38,175 nucleotides of DNA from Candidatus Aristotella avistercoris (GTDB lineage: Bacteria > Bacillota > Clostridia > Oscillospirales > Ruminococcaceae), in assembly GCA_904397835.1 (NCBI GenBank), contig CAJFOV010000048.1, forward strand, positions 1 through 38,175, read 5' to 3'. Below the pieces are notes generated by a model that ran no database searches, had not been told where the DNA came from, and was given only the letters and a program-made list of their open reading frames with translations. The position numbers and the translations under genes are program-made. This document shows, one piece after another, positions 14,709-23,138 of the stretch (within the stretch, counting starts at the first letter, position 1; every line of letters begins with the position of its first letter).

Positions 14709-16574
14709 CTATTGACACCGCATCCATTGTTCGATGGAATCCGCATCCATCCCCAATTTTTTTAGGGCGTGGTCCACCTTGGCCTGGGGCACAAAGTGAT
14801 TGTCCACCGCCCGCAGGTGGTACCTGCCCTGATAGCCCATGAGCAGCAGACGGCTGGCCAGATGTTCCCCGAGGCCGCCGTGCTGGATGCCCTCCTCCAC
14901 CACATAGATCTCCGGATAGGAGGCCATCAGCTCGATCCATTCAGAGGGGATCGGGCAGATCTGGGTAAGCTTGAGCAGGGCAATGGACTCCCCTCTCTCC
15001 TCAAACCGCTGGGCCACCCGGCAGGCCTCCCCATAGAGGCGCCCATAGGTCACCAGCAGCTTTTTGGCGTCCTTCGGCCCAAAGAGGCCGTATTCCACCC
15101 CATCTGGCAGATATTTTGAGGGAATCGAAGGCTCGCTCCCCCGGGGGTAGCGCACCGCGCAGATACCCTCGTGGTGATAGATGGCCTCGTCCATACACTG
15201 GCAGAGCTCCCGGTAGTTGCTGGGGGAATAGATCACCATGTCCGGCACGTTGGAGAGCATGGCCACGTCAAATAGGCCCTGATGGGTCTCCCCATCGTCG
15301 CCCACCACGCCGGCCCGATCCAGGGCCAGCACCACGTGGCGCTTTTCGATGGAACCGTCGTGAATCACCTGGTCATAGATGCGCTGGGCAAAGGTGGAGT
15401 AGACCGCATAGACCGGCACCAGGCCGCTGGCTGCAAGGCCGGCAGAAAAGGTCATGGCGTGCTCCTCCGCAATGCCCACATCAAAAAAGCGGCCTTTGTT
15501 TTTCCACTCACTGGAGAAGTGGTGCAGGCCTGTGCCATATTTCATGGCGGCAGTCACGGCACAGATGCGCCCATCCTGCCTGGCCAGTTCACACAGGTGC
15601 TTGCCCATGACACAGGAAAAGCTGTCATCCGACGGGGTGTCAGGATTCCCTACCTCGGTATCAAAGCTGGACACGCCGTGGTAGGCGCCCGGATTCTTCT
15701 CCGCCAGAATATATCCCTTGCCTTTGATGGTCTGGACGTGGACCACCACCGGGTCCTGAATCTGCTGCACCCGCTGGAAAACCTGGATCAAGGCCTTCAG
15801 GTCGTGGCCATCCACTGGTCCAAAGTAGGAAAATCCCAAATCCTCAAAGATGGTGCTGTTATAAAACAGGTGTTTGATCACTGATTTGGAGTGGGAGGCC
15901 GCCTGCACCAGGGAGTCCCCCACCAGAGGGACATGCCGCAGGACCTTTTCCACCCCATCTTTGAAGTGGAAATAGGAGGAGGTGCTGCGGATACTGGACA
16001 GGTATTTGGTGAAGGCCCCCACATTTTTGGAGATGGACATGCCGTTGTCATTGAGGACCACCACAATCTTCTGCCCACTGCGGCCAGCGTTGTTCAACGC
16101 CTCATAGATCATGCCGTTGGTAAATGCCCCATCCCCCACCACTGCAATGGCCGTATTGCCATTGCCCTTTTGGGAGTTGGCCACCGCCATGCCCAGAGCC
16201 GCTGAGACCGAGTTGCCGGCGTGGCCGCCGATAAAGGCGTCATACTCACTTTCACTGCTGCGGGGGAACCCAGAGATGCCGTCCTCCTGCCGCAGGGTAT
16301 AAAAGCGGCTGACCCGGCCGGTGAGAATCTTGTGGGTATAGGACTGGTGCCCCACATCCCAGACGATCTGATCCTCCGGCAGATGAAAGACCCGGTGCAG
16401 CGCCACTGTCAGCTCCACCGCCCCAAGGTTGGAGGCCAAATGTCCCCCGTTTTGGGCCACGGTCCCCATGAGGAGATGGCGGATCTCCTCACAAAGATAT
16501 TCCAAATCCTCCTCCGGCAGGGCCTTCAGGTCCTGAGGGGAGTGGATCTTCTCCAACAGAATCGGTTGTTCCAA
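14709..16574 (-). CDS. dxs: 1-deoxy-D-xylulose-5-phosphate synthase
   Basis: First enzyme of the MEP isoprenoid route (EC 2.2.1.7), condensing pyruvate and glyceraldehyde 3-phosphate with thiamine diphosphate. It has 621 residues. The start is TTG at 16574, preceded by AAAGGAG about 10 bases upstream. Hallmarks are the N-terminal HQSYTHKILTGR with its catalytic histidine, the ThDP motif GDGAFTNGMIYEALNNAG (about 145), the catalytic glutamate in DVGIAEEHAMTFSAGLA (about 365), and a transketolase C-terminal domain. It sits with ispA and a PAP2-like gene, coherent with isoprenoid supply. Confidence 0.97.
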   Translation of the reverse strand: MEQPILLEKIHSPQDLKALPEEDLEYLCEEIRHLLMGTVAQNGGHLASNLGAVELTVALHRVFHLPEDQIVWDVGHQSYTHKILTGRVSRFYTLRQEDGISGFPRSSESEYDAFIGGHAGNSVSAALGMAVANSQKGNGNTAIAVVGDGAFTNGMIYEALNNAGRSGQKIVVVLNDNGMSISKNVGAFTKYLSSIRSTSSYFHFKDGVEKVLRHVPLVGDSLVQAASHSKSVIKHLFYNSTIFEDLGFSYFGPVDGHDLKALIQVFQRVQQIQDPVVVHVQTIKGKGYILAEKNPGAYHGVSSFDTEVGNPDTPSDDSFSCVMGKHLCELARQDGRICAVTAAMKYGTGLHHFSSEWKNKGRFFDVGIAEEHAMTFSAGLAASGLVPVYAVYSTFAQRIYDQVIHDGSIEKRHVVLALDRAGVVGDDGETHQGLFDVAMLSNVPDMVIYSPSNYRELCQCMDEAIYHHEGICAVRYPRGSEPSIPSKYLPDGVEYGLFGPKDAKKLLVTYGRLYGEACRVAQRFEERGESIALLKLTQICPIPSEWIELMASYPEIYVVEEGIQHGGLGEHLASRLLLMGYQGRYHLRAVDNHFVPQAKVDHALKKLGMDADSIEQWMRCQ

Positions 16575-16613
16575 GATGTAACGCTCCTTTGGATGGAAAA
16601 TGCCTTTTGCCCA

Positions 16614-17141
16614 TCAGGCCACAGGCATGGCCATGGCCACCAGAATGCCCAACAGCGCCCCGCCAAGAACCTCCAAGGGTGTGTGGCCCAAAAATTCCTT
16701 AAGGGGCTTTGGGACGTCCGCCTTTTTGTCCTTTTCCGGGAGGGCTGGATTATCGAATGGATCCTCCTCCACCCCATCTTTGAGCACCGTCTTGATCCAG
16801 GCCTGCAGATCGCCCTTTTCCAAAAGGCTGTTCAAAACCTTGGCCTGTTCCCCCGCCGCACGGCGCACCCCTGTGGCGTCATACATCACAACGGCCGCCA
16901 AAGTCAGGGCCAGGGCAAACTCCGGGGAGGCAAAGCCCACTTTTTTTGCCATGGCAATGGCGATGGAGCAGACCAGGGCCGAGTGGGAGCTGGGCATACC
17001 GCCTGCCCCCACAAAGCGCTCCAAATTGAGCTTGTTGGTGGTCAGGTATGTGATAATGACCTTTAAAAGCTGGGCCGAAAACCAAGCAACGACCCCCACG
17101 TTGATCAGATAGTTGCTAAACAAAATTTGAAGTCCACCCAT
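16614..17141 (-). CDS. Divergent PAP2 family protein (YuiD-like)
   Basis: Small membrane protein of 175 aa in the divergent PAP2 family (DUF212). The N-terminus has a hydrophobic segment, then a conserved core GAGGMPSSHSALVCSIAIA (about 46-64) and VMYDATGVRRAAGEQAKVLN (about 86-105). These resemble the PAP2 active-site motifs SxxxH and RxxxxxxxxxH. A hydrophilic 117-155 segment is followed by a C-terminal hydrophobic helix. In other PAP2 proteins such motifs dephosphorylate lipids; enzymatic activity of this family is not established. Its position between ispA and dxs suggests a polyprenyl-phosphate substrate (inference). Confidence 0.87.
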   Translation of the reverse strand: MGGLQILFSNYLINVGVVAWFSAQLLKVIITYLTTNKLNLERFVGAGGMPSSHSALVCSIAIAMAKKVGFASPEFALALTLAAVVMYDATGVRRAAGEQAKVLNSLLEKGDLQAWIKTVLKDGVEEDPFDNPALPEKDKKADVPKPLKEFLGHTPLEVLGGALLGILVAMAMPVA

Positions 17142-17156
17142 AGGGGACCTCCTCTC

Positions 17157-18047
17157 TCACGATTGACGCACCAGAAGATCGTCGGTCAATTGTTCCAAAA
17201 AGCTGCGGTCTCCCGGGAATGCCGCCAGCTGTTCCTTGGCCCGCTGTGCCAGCTGCGCCGCCTGTTCCCTGGCGGCCTGCAGGCCAAAGAGGGTCACATA
17301 GGTGGATTTGTGCTGCTGCACATCGCTGCCAACCGGCTTGCCCAGAAGGGCGGGATCTCCCACCTCATCCAAAATATCGTCCACAATCTGGAAGGCAAGT
17401 CCCAAATTGAGGGCAAAATCAGCCGCAGCTTGTTCCTGTGCCTGGGTCGCCCCACCGGCCAGGCACCCGAGTCCCGCTGCCGCCTGAAGAAGCGCCCCGG
17501 TCTTTCTTTTGTAATTCTGCTCCAACACCTGCCAGGAGACCCTGTGACCCTCACTGGCCAGGTCAATGATCTGGCCCCCCACCATACCTTGGTTGCCTGC
17601 ACAGCGGCTCAGGAGGTGGATGCCCCGGCAGCAGATCTGGCTCCCCAGAAGGGACTGGGCCCAGGGGGAGGCGGCCGTTTCAAAGGCGCTGGTGAGCAGG
17701 GCATCCCCTGCCAGCAGGGCTGTGGCCTCTCCAAAGGCGATGTGGCAGGAGGGTTTGCCCCTGCGCAGGTCATCGTCATCCATACAGGGCAGGTCATCAT
17801 GGATCAGAGAATAGGCGTGGACCATCTCCACGGCGCAGGCAAAGGGCATGGCCCGCTCCGGCTCTGCCCCGCACAGCCGGCAAAACTCCAGGGCCAAAAT
17901 GGCCCGCACCCGCTTGCCCCCGCCCAGCAGGCTGTAGCGCATGGCCTGCACAACCTCCTGGCAGAGGGGTTCACCGGGGGGCAGGAGCTTGTCCAGCCAC
18001 GCCTCCACGGCGGCACAATCTTCACGAATTTGACGCGTCATCTCCAT
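17157..18047 (-). CDS. ispA: Farnesyl/geranyl diphosphate synthase (polyprenyl synthetase)
   Basis: Prenyltransferase joining isopentenyl diphosphate to allylic diphosphates. It has 296 residues. The first aspartate-rich motif is DDLPCMDDDDLRRGKPS (about 100) and the second is DDILDEVG (about 233). GGGKRVRA near residue 53 binds the diphosphate. Two small residues precede the first motif, so chain length (C15 or C10) cannot be settled by eye. Its start lies inside the end of xseB (26-nt overlap), the usual xseB-ispA coupling. The product feeds undecaprenyl and quinone lipids. Confidence 0.96.
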   Translation of the reverse strand: MEMTRQIREDCAAVEAWLDKLLPPGEPLCQEVVQAMRYSLLGGGKRVRAILALEFCRLCGAEPERAMPFACAVEMVHAYSLIHDDLPCMDDDDLRRGKPSCHIAFGEATALLAGDALLTSAFETAASPWAQSLLGSQICCRGIHLLSRCAGNQGMVGGQIIDLASEGHRVSWQVLEQNYKRKTGALLQAAAGLGCLAGGATQAQEQAAADFALNLGLAFQIVDDILDEVGDPALLGKPVGSDVQQHKSTYVTLFGLQAAREQAAQLAQRAKEQLAAFPGDRSFLEQLTDDLLVRQS

Positions 18048-18246
18048 GGGGCGGATCCTCCGTTTTGCTCATCAATTGTTCCACTTTCAGCTGGGCCGCA
18101 TCCAGCTTCTTCTGACAGAAGGCGATGAGCTCTGTCCCCTCCTGAAACAGTTTGAGGCTCTCATCCAGCGGCTGCTTGCTCTGGAGCAAGGTGACAATCT
18201 CCTCCAGCCGCTCTGCGGCCTGTTCATAGGTCGTTCCCTTTTTCAC
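18022..18246 (-). CDS. xseB: Exodeoxyribonuclease VII small subunit
   Basis: Small subunit of exonuclease VII (EC 3.1.11.6). It has 74 residues from a GTG at 18246, with GGGAGG upstream. The family motif TYEQAAERLEEIVTLLQ and LKLFQEGTELIAFCQKKLDAAQ form the helical repeats that bind XseA. The stop overlaps the ispA start by 26 nt. It lies 13 bases after xseA. Confidence 0.95.
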   Translation of the reverse strand: MKKGTTYEQAAERLEEIVTLLQSKQPLDESLKLFQEGTELIAFCQKKLDAAQLKVEQLMSKTEDPPHGDDASNS

Positions 18247-18259
18247 GTTTGGTTCCTCC

Positions 18260-19492
18260 CTATTTTGCTCCAACTTGGTCCTCTGCGTTGGTCTCCAGCA
18301 CCTGGGACAGTACCCATCCCCGGGCCAGGCGGGTGTTGATCTGCTCCCCGGGCCGCAGGGCGCTGGCATCGGTCAAAACCTCTGCACCCCGGCTGGTGAT
18401 GGAATAGCCCTGGGATAGCAGCTTGAGCGGACTGATGGAATCCAGCAGAGCAGCGAACTTTTCCACCTGGCCCTGCTCCTGTTCCAGACGATGTTTCATC
18501 TGGATATGCAACAATTTTATCAAATTTTCCAATCTTTGTCCATTCTCCCGCGTATAAAAATTCACGTCCTGAAAACAGGGCAGCCCCTGTATATCCGCGA
18601 GGATGGTCCGGCGCCGCTGCAGGCCATTTGTCATGGCCAGGCACAACTGGCCATAGCAGTCCTCCAGGTAGGAGAGAAGATCCTCCCGCCGGGGAGCCAC
18701 CAGCTCCGCCGCCGCAGATGGCGTGGGGGCGCGGCAATCGGCCACCAGGTCGCAGATGGTGTAATCGGTCTCATGGCCCACGCCGGAGAGAACCGGCGTT
18801 TGACAGCGGGCAATGGCCCGGGCCAAGACCTCCTCGTTGAAGGGCCACAGGTCCTCCAGGGACCCGCCACCCCTTGCGATGAGGATGACATCGCACCGGC
18901 CGCTCTCATCCAGTTCCTGCACAGCCTGGGCCAGGTCCGGCGCCGCGGCAGGGCCCTGCACCTGTGTGGGACGCAAAAGCACCCGCAGCCAGGGGCTTCG
19001 CCTGGAGAGGATGTTCAAAATATCCTGTAGAGCCGCCGCCCCGGCGGAGGTGATGACCCCCACCGTCTCCGGCACTGCCGGGAGCGGGCGCTTGCGGGCC
19101 TGGTCGAAGAGGCCCTCAGCGGCAAGGCGGGTCTTCATCTGCTCAAAGGCCAGGTACAGGGCCCCCACCCCATCTGGCTGCAGCGCATACCCATAGAGCT
19201 GATAGGTCCCATCCCGTTCAAAGAGGGAGACCTTGCCCCGGACCAGCACCGCCATGCCGTTCTCCGGCACAAAGGGGATCTGCCGGGCGTAGCTCTGGAA
19301 CATGACAACCTTGACAGCCGCCTGGCCATCCTTCAGGGTAAAGTAATAGTGTCCGGTGCGGTAGTGGTTGGTGAAGTTGGAGATCTCCCCCCGGATGGTG
19401 ATGTTCTCCAGCAGCGGCTGGGCGTCAAACACCGCCTTGACATACCGGTTCAGCTGGGAGACAGTGAGCACCTGGGGCTCTTCTACCCGCAC
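18260..19492 (-). CDS. xseA: Exodeoxyribonuclease VII large subunit
   Basis: Catalytic subunit of exonuclease VII, degrading single-stranded DNA from either end. It has 410 residues. The N-terminal OB fold (ITIRGEISNFTNHYRTGHYYF) is followed by the catalytic domain with GVITSAGAAALQDI, RGGGSLEDLWPFN (about 205) and GHETDYTICDLVAD, then a coiled C-terminal region. The start is GTG at 19492, read within the end of the upstream gene (10-nt overlap) from a GGAGGG site inside that gene. This couples it to the TsaD-like protein. Confidence 0.96.
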   Translation of the reverse strand: MRVEEPQVLTVSQLNRYVKAVFDAQPLLENITIRGEISNFTNHYRTGHYYFTLKDGQAAVKVVMFQSYARQIPFVPENGMAVLVRGKVSLFERDGTYQLYGYALQPDGVGALYLAFEQMKTRLAAEGLFDQARKRPLPAVPETVGVITSAGAAALQDILNILSRRSPWLRVLLRPTQVQGPAAAPDLAQAVQELDESGRCDVILIARGGGSLEDLWPFNEEVLARAIARCQTPVLSGVGHETDYTICDLVADCRAPTPSAAAELVAPRREDLLSYLEDCYGQLCLAMTNGLQRRRTILADIQGLPCFQDVNFYTRENGQRLENLIKLLHIQMKHRLEQEQGQVEKFAALLDSISPLKLLSQGYSITSRGAEVLTDASALRPGEQINTRLARGWVLSQVLETNAEDQVGAK

Positions 19493-20427
19493 AGCATTCC
19501 CTCCTCTGCAGCGGCCAGCAAGGCGATGCCCGCCGCGTTGTCCGCAGAAAATTCCCTGGGGGCAAAGTGCCCGCCAAAGGTCCGGGTTAGGTCGTCCCGG
19601 ATGATGGAGTTGGACATGACCCCGCCACTGTAGAGCAGGGGCTGCTCCCCCCGCTCCTGCAACACCCTGCAGGTCATCTCACGCAGGGTACAGCGCACGG
19701 CATCCAGGCAGAAGCGGGCCACATGGGCCGGGCTCTCCCCCCGCTGGAGCAGGTTACGGCACTGGTTCTCCAGGCCGGAGAGGCAGCAATCCAACCCCTT
19801 CATGGTGGGATGGGGGTGATAGATCCGGTCACTCTGCAGGGCCAGCTCCTCCAACTTGGGACCGGCGGGAAAGGGCAATCCCATGAGCACCCCAACCCGG
19901 TCGATGGCCTGTCCCGCCTTCAAATCCAGAGAGCGGGCCACCAGCTCCACCTGAAAAGTTTGCCCCTTGGGCGTTACCTGTAGACACTCAGTGGTGCCGC
20001 CAGAGAGGTGAAAGGCCAAAAAAGGAGCCTTTTTCAGCGGCAAACAGTCCGCGCCATAGAGAGCGGCCATAATGTGCCCATCCTGGTGGGAAAACAGATG
20101 GATCGGGCAACCGTGGGAGCTGGCCACCGCCGTTCCCGTCCCCTTGCCCACCAAAAAGCAGGGCATGTAGGAGTCCTGTGCGTCCCTGGGCCGGGCGGAG
20201 GCCCCCACCGCTTTCAACTCCAGGTTCTCCACCCCATCAAAGAGGGCCTGGCACAGCTCCGGCAGCTGGCGCACATGGTGGAACACCGCCTCACTCTGTT
20301 TCAAACCGATGGCTCCCGCCTTCACCGGCAGGAGCTTCTTCTGTTGGCGCACCTCCCCCTGCTCCGGGAGATAGAGGGCCACAGAGGTGGTATAGTTGCT
20401 GGTATCAATGCCAAAGGTACAGCGCAC
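19483..20427 (-). CDS. TsaD/Kae1/Gcp-like paralogue (peptidase M22 fold)
   Basis: ASKHA-fold protein of 314 residues, shorter than TsaD (about 335-350). The start is GTG at 20427, with GGGAGGTGA just upstream. The phosphate loop resembles TsaD (GIDTSNYTTSVALY at 6-19). The metal ligands expected in TsaD are all present: H114 and H118 in SHQDGH and D296 in SADNAAG. The SGGHT motif is altered to SGGTT, and a SGGV block follows (268-271). It is therefore unlikely to be the primary t6A enzyme, which I would expect elsewhere. It lies in the nusB-xseA interval; I recall similar paralogues there in other Clostridia. Role unknown. Confidence 0.8.
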   Translation of the reverse strand: MRCTFGIDTSNYTTSVALYLPEQGEVRQQKKLLPVKAGAIGLKQSEAVFHHVRQLPELCQALFDGVENLELKAVGASARPRDAQDSYMPCFLVGKGTGTAVASSHGCPIHLFSHQDGHIMAALYGADCLPLKKAPFLAFHLSGGTTECLQVTPKGQTFQVELVARSLDLKAGQAIDRVGVLMGLPFPAGPKLEELALQSDRIYHPHPTMKGLDCCLSGLENQCRNLLQRGESPAHVARFCLDAVRCTLREMTCRVLQERGEQPLLYSGGVMSNSIIRDDLTRTFGGHFAPREFSADNAAGIALLAAAEEGMLCG

Positions 20428-20493
20428 ACTGTCACCTCCCTCAAAAAGATAAATAGGCCACCTGCCGCCGCCAGGCAGACAGATGGCGCTGGT

Positions 20494-20913
20494 TTACTGT
20501 TTGGGATCGGCCTGCAACTCTGGGTTTGCCCGTACAAAGGAGCCTAGCACCCCGTTGACAAAGGCGCCCTCCTCCTCACCAGCAAAGGTCTTGGCCAACT
20601 CCACCGCCTCATTAATGGAGACGCTGGCAGGAATATCCTGCAGATATGTAATTTCGCAGACAGACAGGCGCAGCACCGCCAGCACCACTCTGGACAGGCG
20701 GCTGAGCTTCCACTTCTTGGAGTAGCTGGCAATCACCTGATCCAGCTCGTCCAAGTGGTCAAAGGCCGTTGAGGCCAGCCGCAGCGCAAAGGGATCCAGC
20801 TCAAGAGCGCGGCCCTCCACAGCGTTATCTATAATCTCCTGGATGGAACAATCCTGGAATGAGCGCTCAAATAGCAGCACAAAGGCCTGCTCCCTGGCTT
20901 CCCGTCGGTTCAT
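20494..20913 (-). CDS. nusB: Transcription antitermination factor NusB
   Basis: RNA-binding antitermination factor that acts with NusE (S10) on boxA in rRNA operons. It has 139 residues from the ATG at 20913, preceded by GGAGG; the frame extends to 21021 but lacks a ribosome-binding site there. The all-helical fold shows REAREQAFVLLFERSF at the start and SVSINEAVELAKTFAGEEEGAFVNGVLG near the end, both typical. It lies 66 bases before the TsaD-like gene. Confidence 0.96.
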   Translation of the reverse strand: MNRREAREQAFVLLFERSFQDCSIQEIIDNAVEGRALELDPFALRLASTAFDHLDELDQVIASYSKKWKLSRLSRVVLAVLRLSVCEITYLQDIPASVSINEAVELAKTFAGEEEGAFVNGVLGSFVRANPELQADPKQ

Positions 20914-21077
20914 CGATTTTATCCTCCATCTATTTTTCCAGCACAACAGCTGTTCAATCCTTTGGGTTCCTCCTCTGAGCCCCCTTTGGGGCAAAGAAAA
21001 CCGCCCCCCAAATGAAGCCATGGCCTATGGGATCTCCCTGGCGCTGGCTTCAAGACTGGAGGGCCGGGCAAGCGATT

Positions 21078-21449
21078 CTATTCCAGCACAGGCTGCTCCT
21101 GTTCAAATACAATCCCTGCAATGTTCACATTGACCTTGGCAACGGTGATGCCGGTCATGTTCTGTACGGCCTCTTTCACCGCAGTTTGAATCTCCTCAGC
21201 GACCACGGGGATCTTTGCGCCATTTTTCAGATTGACGTTCAAGCTGATCTCCGCCACATCGTCAGTGATCTCCACCTCGATGGACTTGAGCACCCGCTTT
21301 TGGGTGAACAGATGCTTGATGTTGGAGGAGAATGTGGCCAATCCCGCAACGCCGTCGATCTCCTTGAGGGCATAGCTGGCGATGGTAGCCACCACCTCCT
21401 GGGAGATGCGCAAGCTGCCCACGGGCTGTTTGAACTCTGCCTTCTTCAT
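21078..21449 (-). CDS. Asp23/Gls24 family envelope stress protein
   Basis: A 123-residue cytoplasmic or membrane-associated protein of the Asp23/Gls24 family, abundant under alkaline and envelope stress in Firmicutes. The start at 21449 is chosen because AAGGAGG precedes it. The conserved core is GSLRISQEVVATIASYALKE (12-31), LKSIEVEITDDVAEISLNVNL and VQNMTGITVAKVNVNIAGI near the C-terminus. It is the first gene of the nusB-xseA-ispA-dxs-recN cluster. The next 164 bases before nusB hold a weak hairpin (GAAGCCA 21014-21020 with TGGCTTC 21045-21051) and no other gene I can support. Confidence 0.93.
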   Translation of the reverse strand: MKKAEFKQPVGSLRISQEVVATIASYALKEIDGVAGLATFSSNIKHLFTQKRVLKSIEVEITDDVAEISLNVNLKNGAKIPVVAEEIQTAVKEAVQNMTGITVAKVNVNIAGIVFEQEQPVLE

Positions 21450-21567
21450 GAAGAACGCCTCCTTATGATACAGAAATATCTTCTGTTCCATCTTGTATGC
21501 TATCATCCATTGGGGCCTGCCGTCAAGGCAGGCAACTGGGCCCAGATACGCCCAAGCATATAGTGTT

Positions 21568-21596
21568 ATTATACCATAGGCTTTGGTCAGCCGCAA
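21568..21596 (-). promoter_or_regulatory. Promoter of the asp23-to-recN cluster
   Basis: On the minus strand TTGCGG (21591-21596), 17-bp spacer, TATAAT (21568-21573) with an extended TGG. The start lies about 110 bases upstream of asp23. Confidence 0.72.
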
Positions 21597-21912
21597 GCCT
21601 TCCTTCGGCAAGAAAGGCTTCTCATCCCCCTGAAAATACCCATCTTCCAGCGAAAGTCCCCATTGGCGGGAGAATGCATACCATCCTGCCTGATGCTGTG
21701 GCGCCGATGTCCCCCAAAACCTCTGCCACTAGTATATGCCAGAAAGGACCCGTCCATCTCAAATCTGCGCAAATTTTGCAAAAAGGACCCCACAGATCAA
21801 AATTTTTCCTCTTTGGCCCTCCCAGGACCGTCCTGCATCGGGGCATTGGATTGGGATGAGCTACATCGCCGCTTGCAATCCTCCAAAAATTCGACCTGGA
21901 TCAGATTGGGAC
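21597..21912. other. Intergenic stretch with no gene seen
   Basis: Between the asp23-side promoter and the lipid-kinase promoter. Reading frames in it lack ribosome-binding sites and recognisable products. The only structure I see is a short repeat, AAGCCTT (21595-21601) with AAGGCTT (21614-21620). Confidence 0.5.
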
Positions 21913-21941
21913 TTGCCCCCAGGATGCGAATCGTTTACAAT
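21913..21941 (+). promoter_or_regulatory. Promoter of the lipid kinase
   Basis: TTGCCC (21913-21918), 17-bp spacer, TACAAT (21936-21941); the start falls just before the AAAAGGTAGG ribosome-binding site, consistent with the GTG start at 21970. Confidence 0.55.
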
Positions 21942-21969
21942 AAAGGAGATAAAAGGTAGGTGCTTTTTT

Positions 21970-22947
21970 GTGGAACACATTGTCATATGGAACCCGACAG
22001 CGGGCAAAGAAAACGCGGCCAAAAAGCTGCTTCCTCTCCTGATCCACGCCTTTGCAGGCCGTCAGATTCCAGTGAAGCTGCTGGAAACCAAACACGCCGG
22101 CCATGCCATGGAATTGGCCCAGCAGGCGGCCCAACAAGGGGAGTCTGTCCGCCTCTACGCCTGCGGTGGGGATGGAACCCTCAACGAGGTGCTCCATGGC
22201 GCCTATCCCTACCCCAACGCCAGCGTGGCCTGTGTCCCCTGCGGAAGTGGGAACGATTTTTTGCGCAACTTTGGCACCCAGCAGGAGTTTTTGCAGTTTG
22301 ATGACATGATTCTGGGGGACGCCATCCCCATTGACCTCATTCAGGTCAACCAAAATCAAATTGCGGCCAGTATCTGTTCCGCGGGTCTGGATGCCAAAGT
22401 GGCCTACGGCATCCCCAAGTTCCGGCACTTGCCCCTGTGCGGCGGAACAATGGCCTACGAACTCTCCATTCTCCAGTGCCTGTTCCAGCCCATGGGCAAC
22501 CAGCTCACCTTGACGGTGGACGGAATCCGGCAGATCCAGGGCAACTACCTGCTGGCCTGTATCGGCAACGGCCAGTACTACGGCGGAGGCTACCGGGGCG
22601 CCCCCATGGCAGCGTTGGACGACGGAGTGCTGGAGCTGATCCTGGTCCGCAAGGTCTCCAGGGTGAAGGTGGCCTCCCTGCTGAGCAAGTACAAAAGAGG
22701 CGCCCACTTTCAAAATGGTCAGGTGGTGCCCTCCCTGCAAAAATATATGATCCATCTGTCTTTCAAGGAGCTGATCATTGACAGTCCCCGGCCCTTCATC
22801 TATACAGTGGACGGGGAGTGTGGCCCCGCCACCCATCTGGAGCTGAAGGTCTTGCCCCAAGCCGCCCGCTTCCTGCTGCCAAAGACGGTCCATCAGCGGT
22901 ATTGGTCGCATTCCCAGGCAGGGCACTCCTTTGCCCCTGCAACATGA
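21970..22947 (+). CDS. Diacylglycerol/YegS-type lipid kinase
   Basis: ATP-dependent lipid kinase of the DAGK catalytic family, 325 aa from a GTG at 21970 (AAAAGGTAGG upstream). An in-frame extension to 21736 passes through the promoter and is rejected. NPTAGK (8-13) opens the kinase fold; the nucleotide loop is ACGGDGTLNEV (64-74); CGSGNDF follows near residue 93. VDGE in the C-terminal region is the usual acidic pair for metal. In Firmicutes these proteins recycle diacylglycerol or phosphorylate related lipids (DgkB, YtlR, BmrU); the substrate here is not resolvable. It is monocistronic. Confidence 0.92.
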   Translation: MEHIVIWNPTAGKENAAKKLLPLLIHAFAGRQIPVKLLETKHAGHAMELAQQAAQQGESVRLYACGGDGTLNEVLHGAYPYPNASVACVPCGSGNDFLRNFGTQQEFLQFDDMILGDAIPIDLIQVNQNQIAASICSAGLDAKVAYGIPKFRHLPLCGGTMAYELSILQCLFQPMGNQLTLTVDGIRQIQGNYLLACIGNGQYYGGGYRGAPMAALDDGVLELILVRKVSRVKVASLLSKYKRGAHFQNGQVVPSLQKYMIHLSFKELIIDSPRPFIYTVDGECGPATHLELKVLPQAARFLLPKTVHQRYWSHSQAGHSFAPAT

Positions 22948-22959
22948 TCCCCCTCTTTT

Positions 22960-22982
22960 CGTCATCCAAGCCATGGATGACG
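22960..22982. other. Nine-bp hairpin after the lipid kinase
   Basis: CGTCATCCA (22960-22968) pairs with TGGATGACG (22974-22982), loop of 5. No U-tract follows, so it is at most a weak or factor-dependent terminator. Confidence 0.35.
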
Positions 22983-23076
22983 CCGTGATGGTTGCGAAGC
23001 CTGAGAGAAGGCTGTGGAACGGCTCCGGGCTTCCTTTGATTTGCACAGCTGACAGAACAAGTAAGGTTAGGCAATC

Positions 23077-23109
23077 AGGAGAATGTTCTTTTCCATAAGA
23101 ACTACTCCT
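23077..23109 (+). promoter_or_regulatory. Nested inverted repeat upstream of the TPR/beta-helix lipoprotein
   Basis: AGGAG (23077-23081) and GTTCTT (23085-23090) pair with AAGAAC (23097-23102) and CTCCT (23105-23109). It ends against a TAAAAT (23109-23114) that could be a -10 box with a poor -35, so it may be an operator; alternatively a terminator for the lipid kinase without a U-tract. Confidence 0.35.
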
Positions 23110-23138
23110 AAAATAAAACGAAAGAGGGTTTTGAGCAA

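Noticed and set aside
20914-21021. N-terminal extension of nusB by 36 codons
   Set aside because: The upstream ATG lacks a ribosome-binding site, while GGAGG sits before the ATG at 20913, and standard NusB length fits the shorter form.
21901-23046. Minus-strand open frame opposite the lipid kinase
   Set aside because: No start signal or family motif; the plus-strand product has clear GGDGT and NPTAGK motifs.
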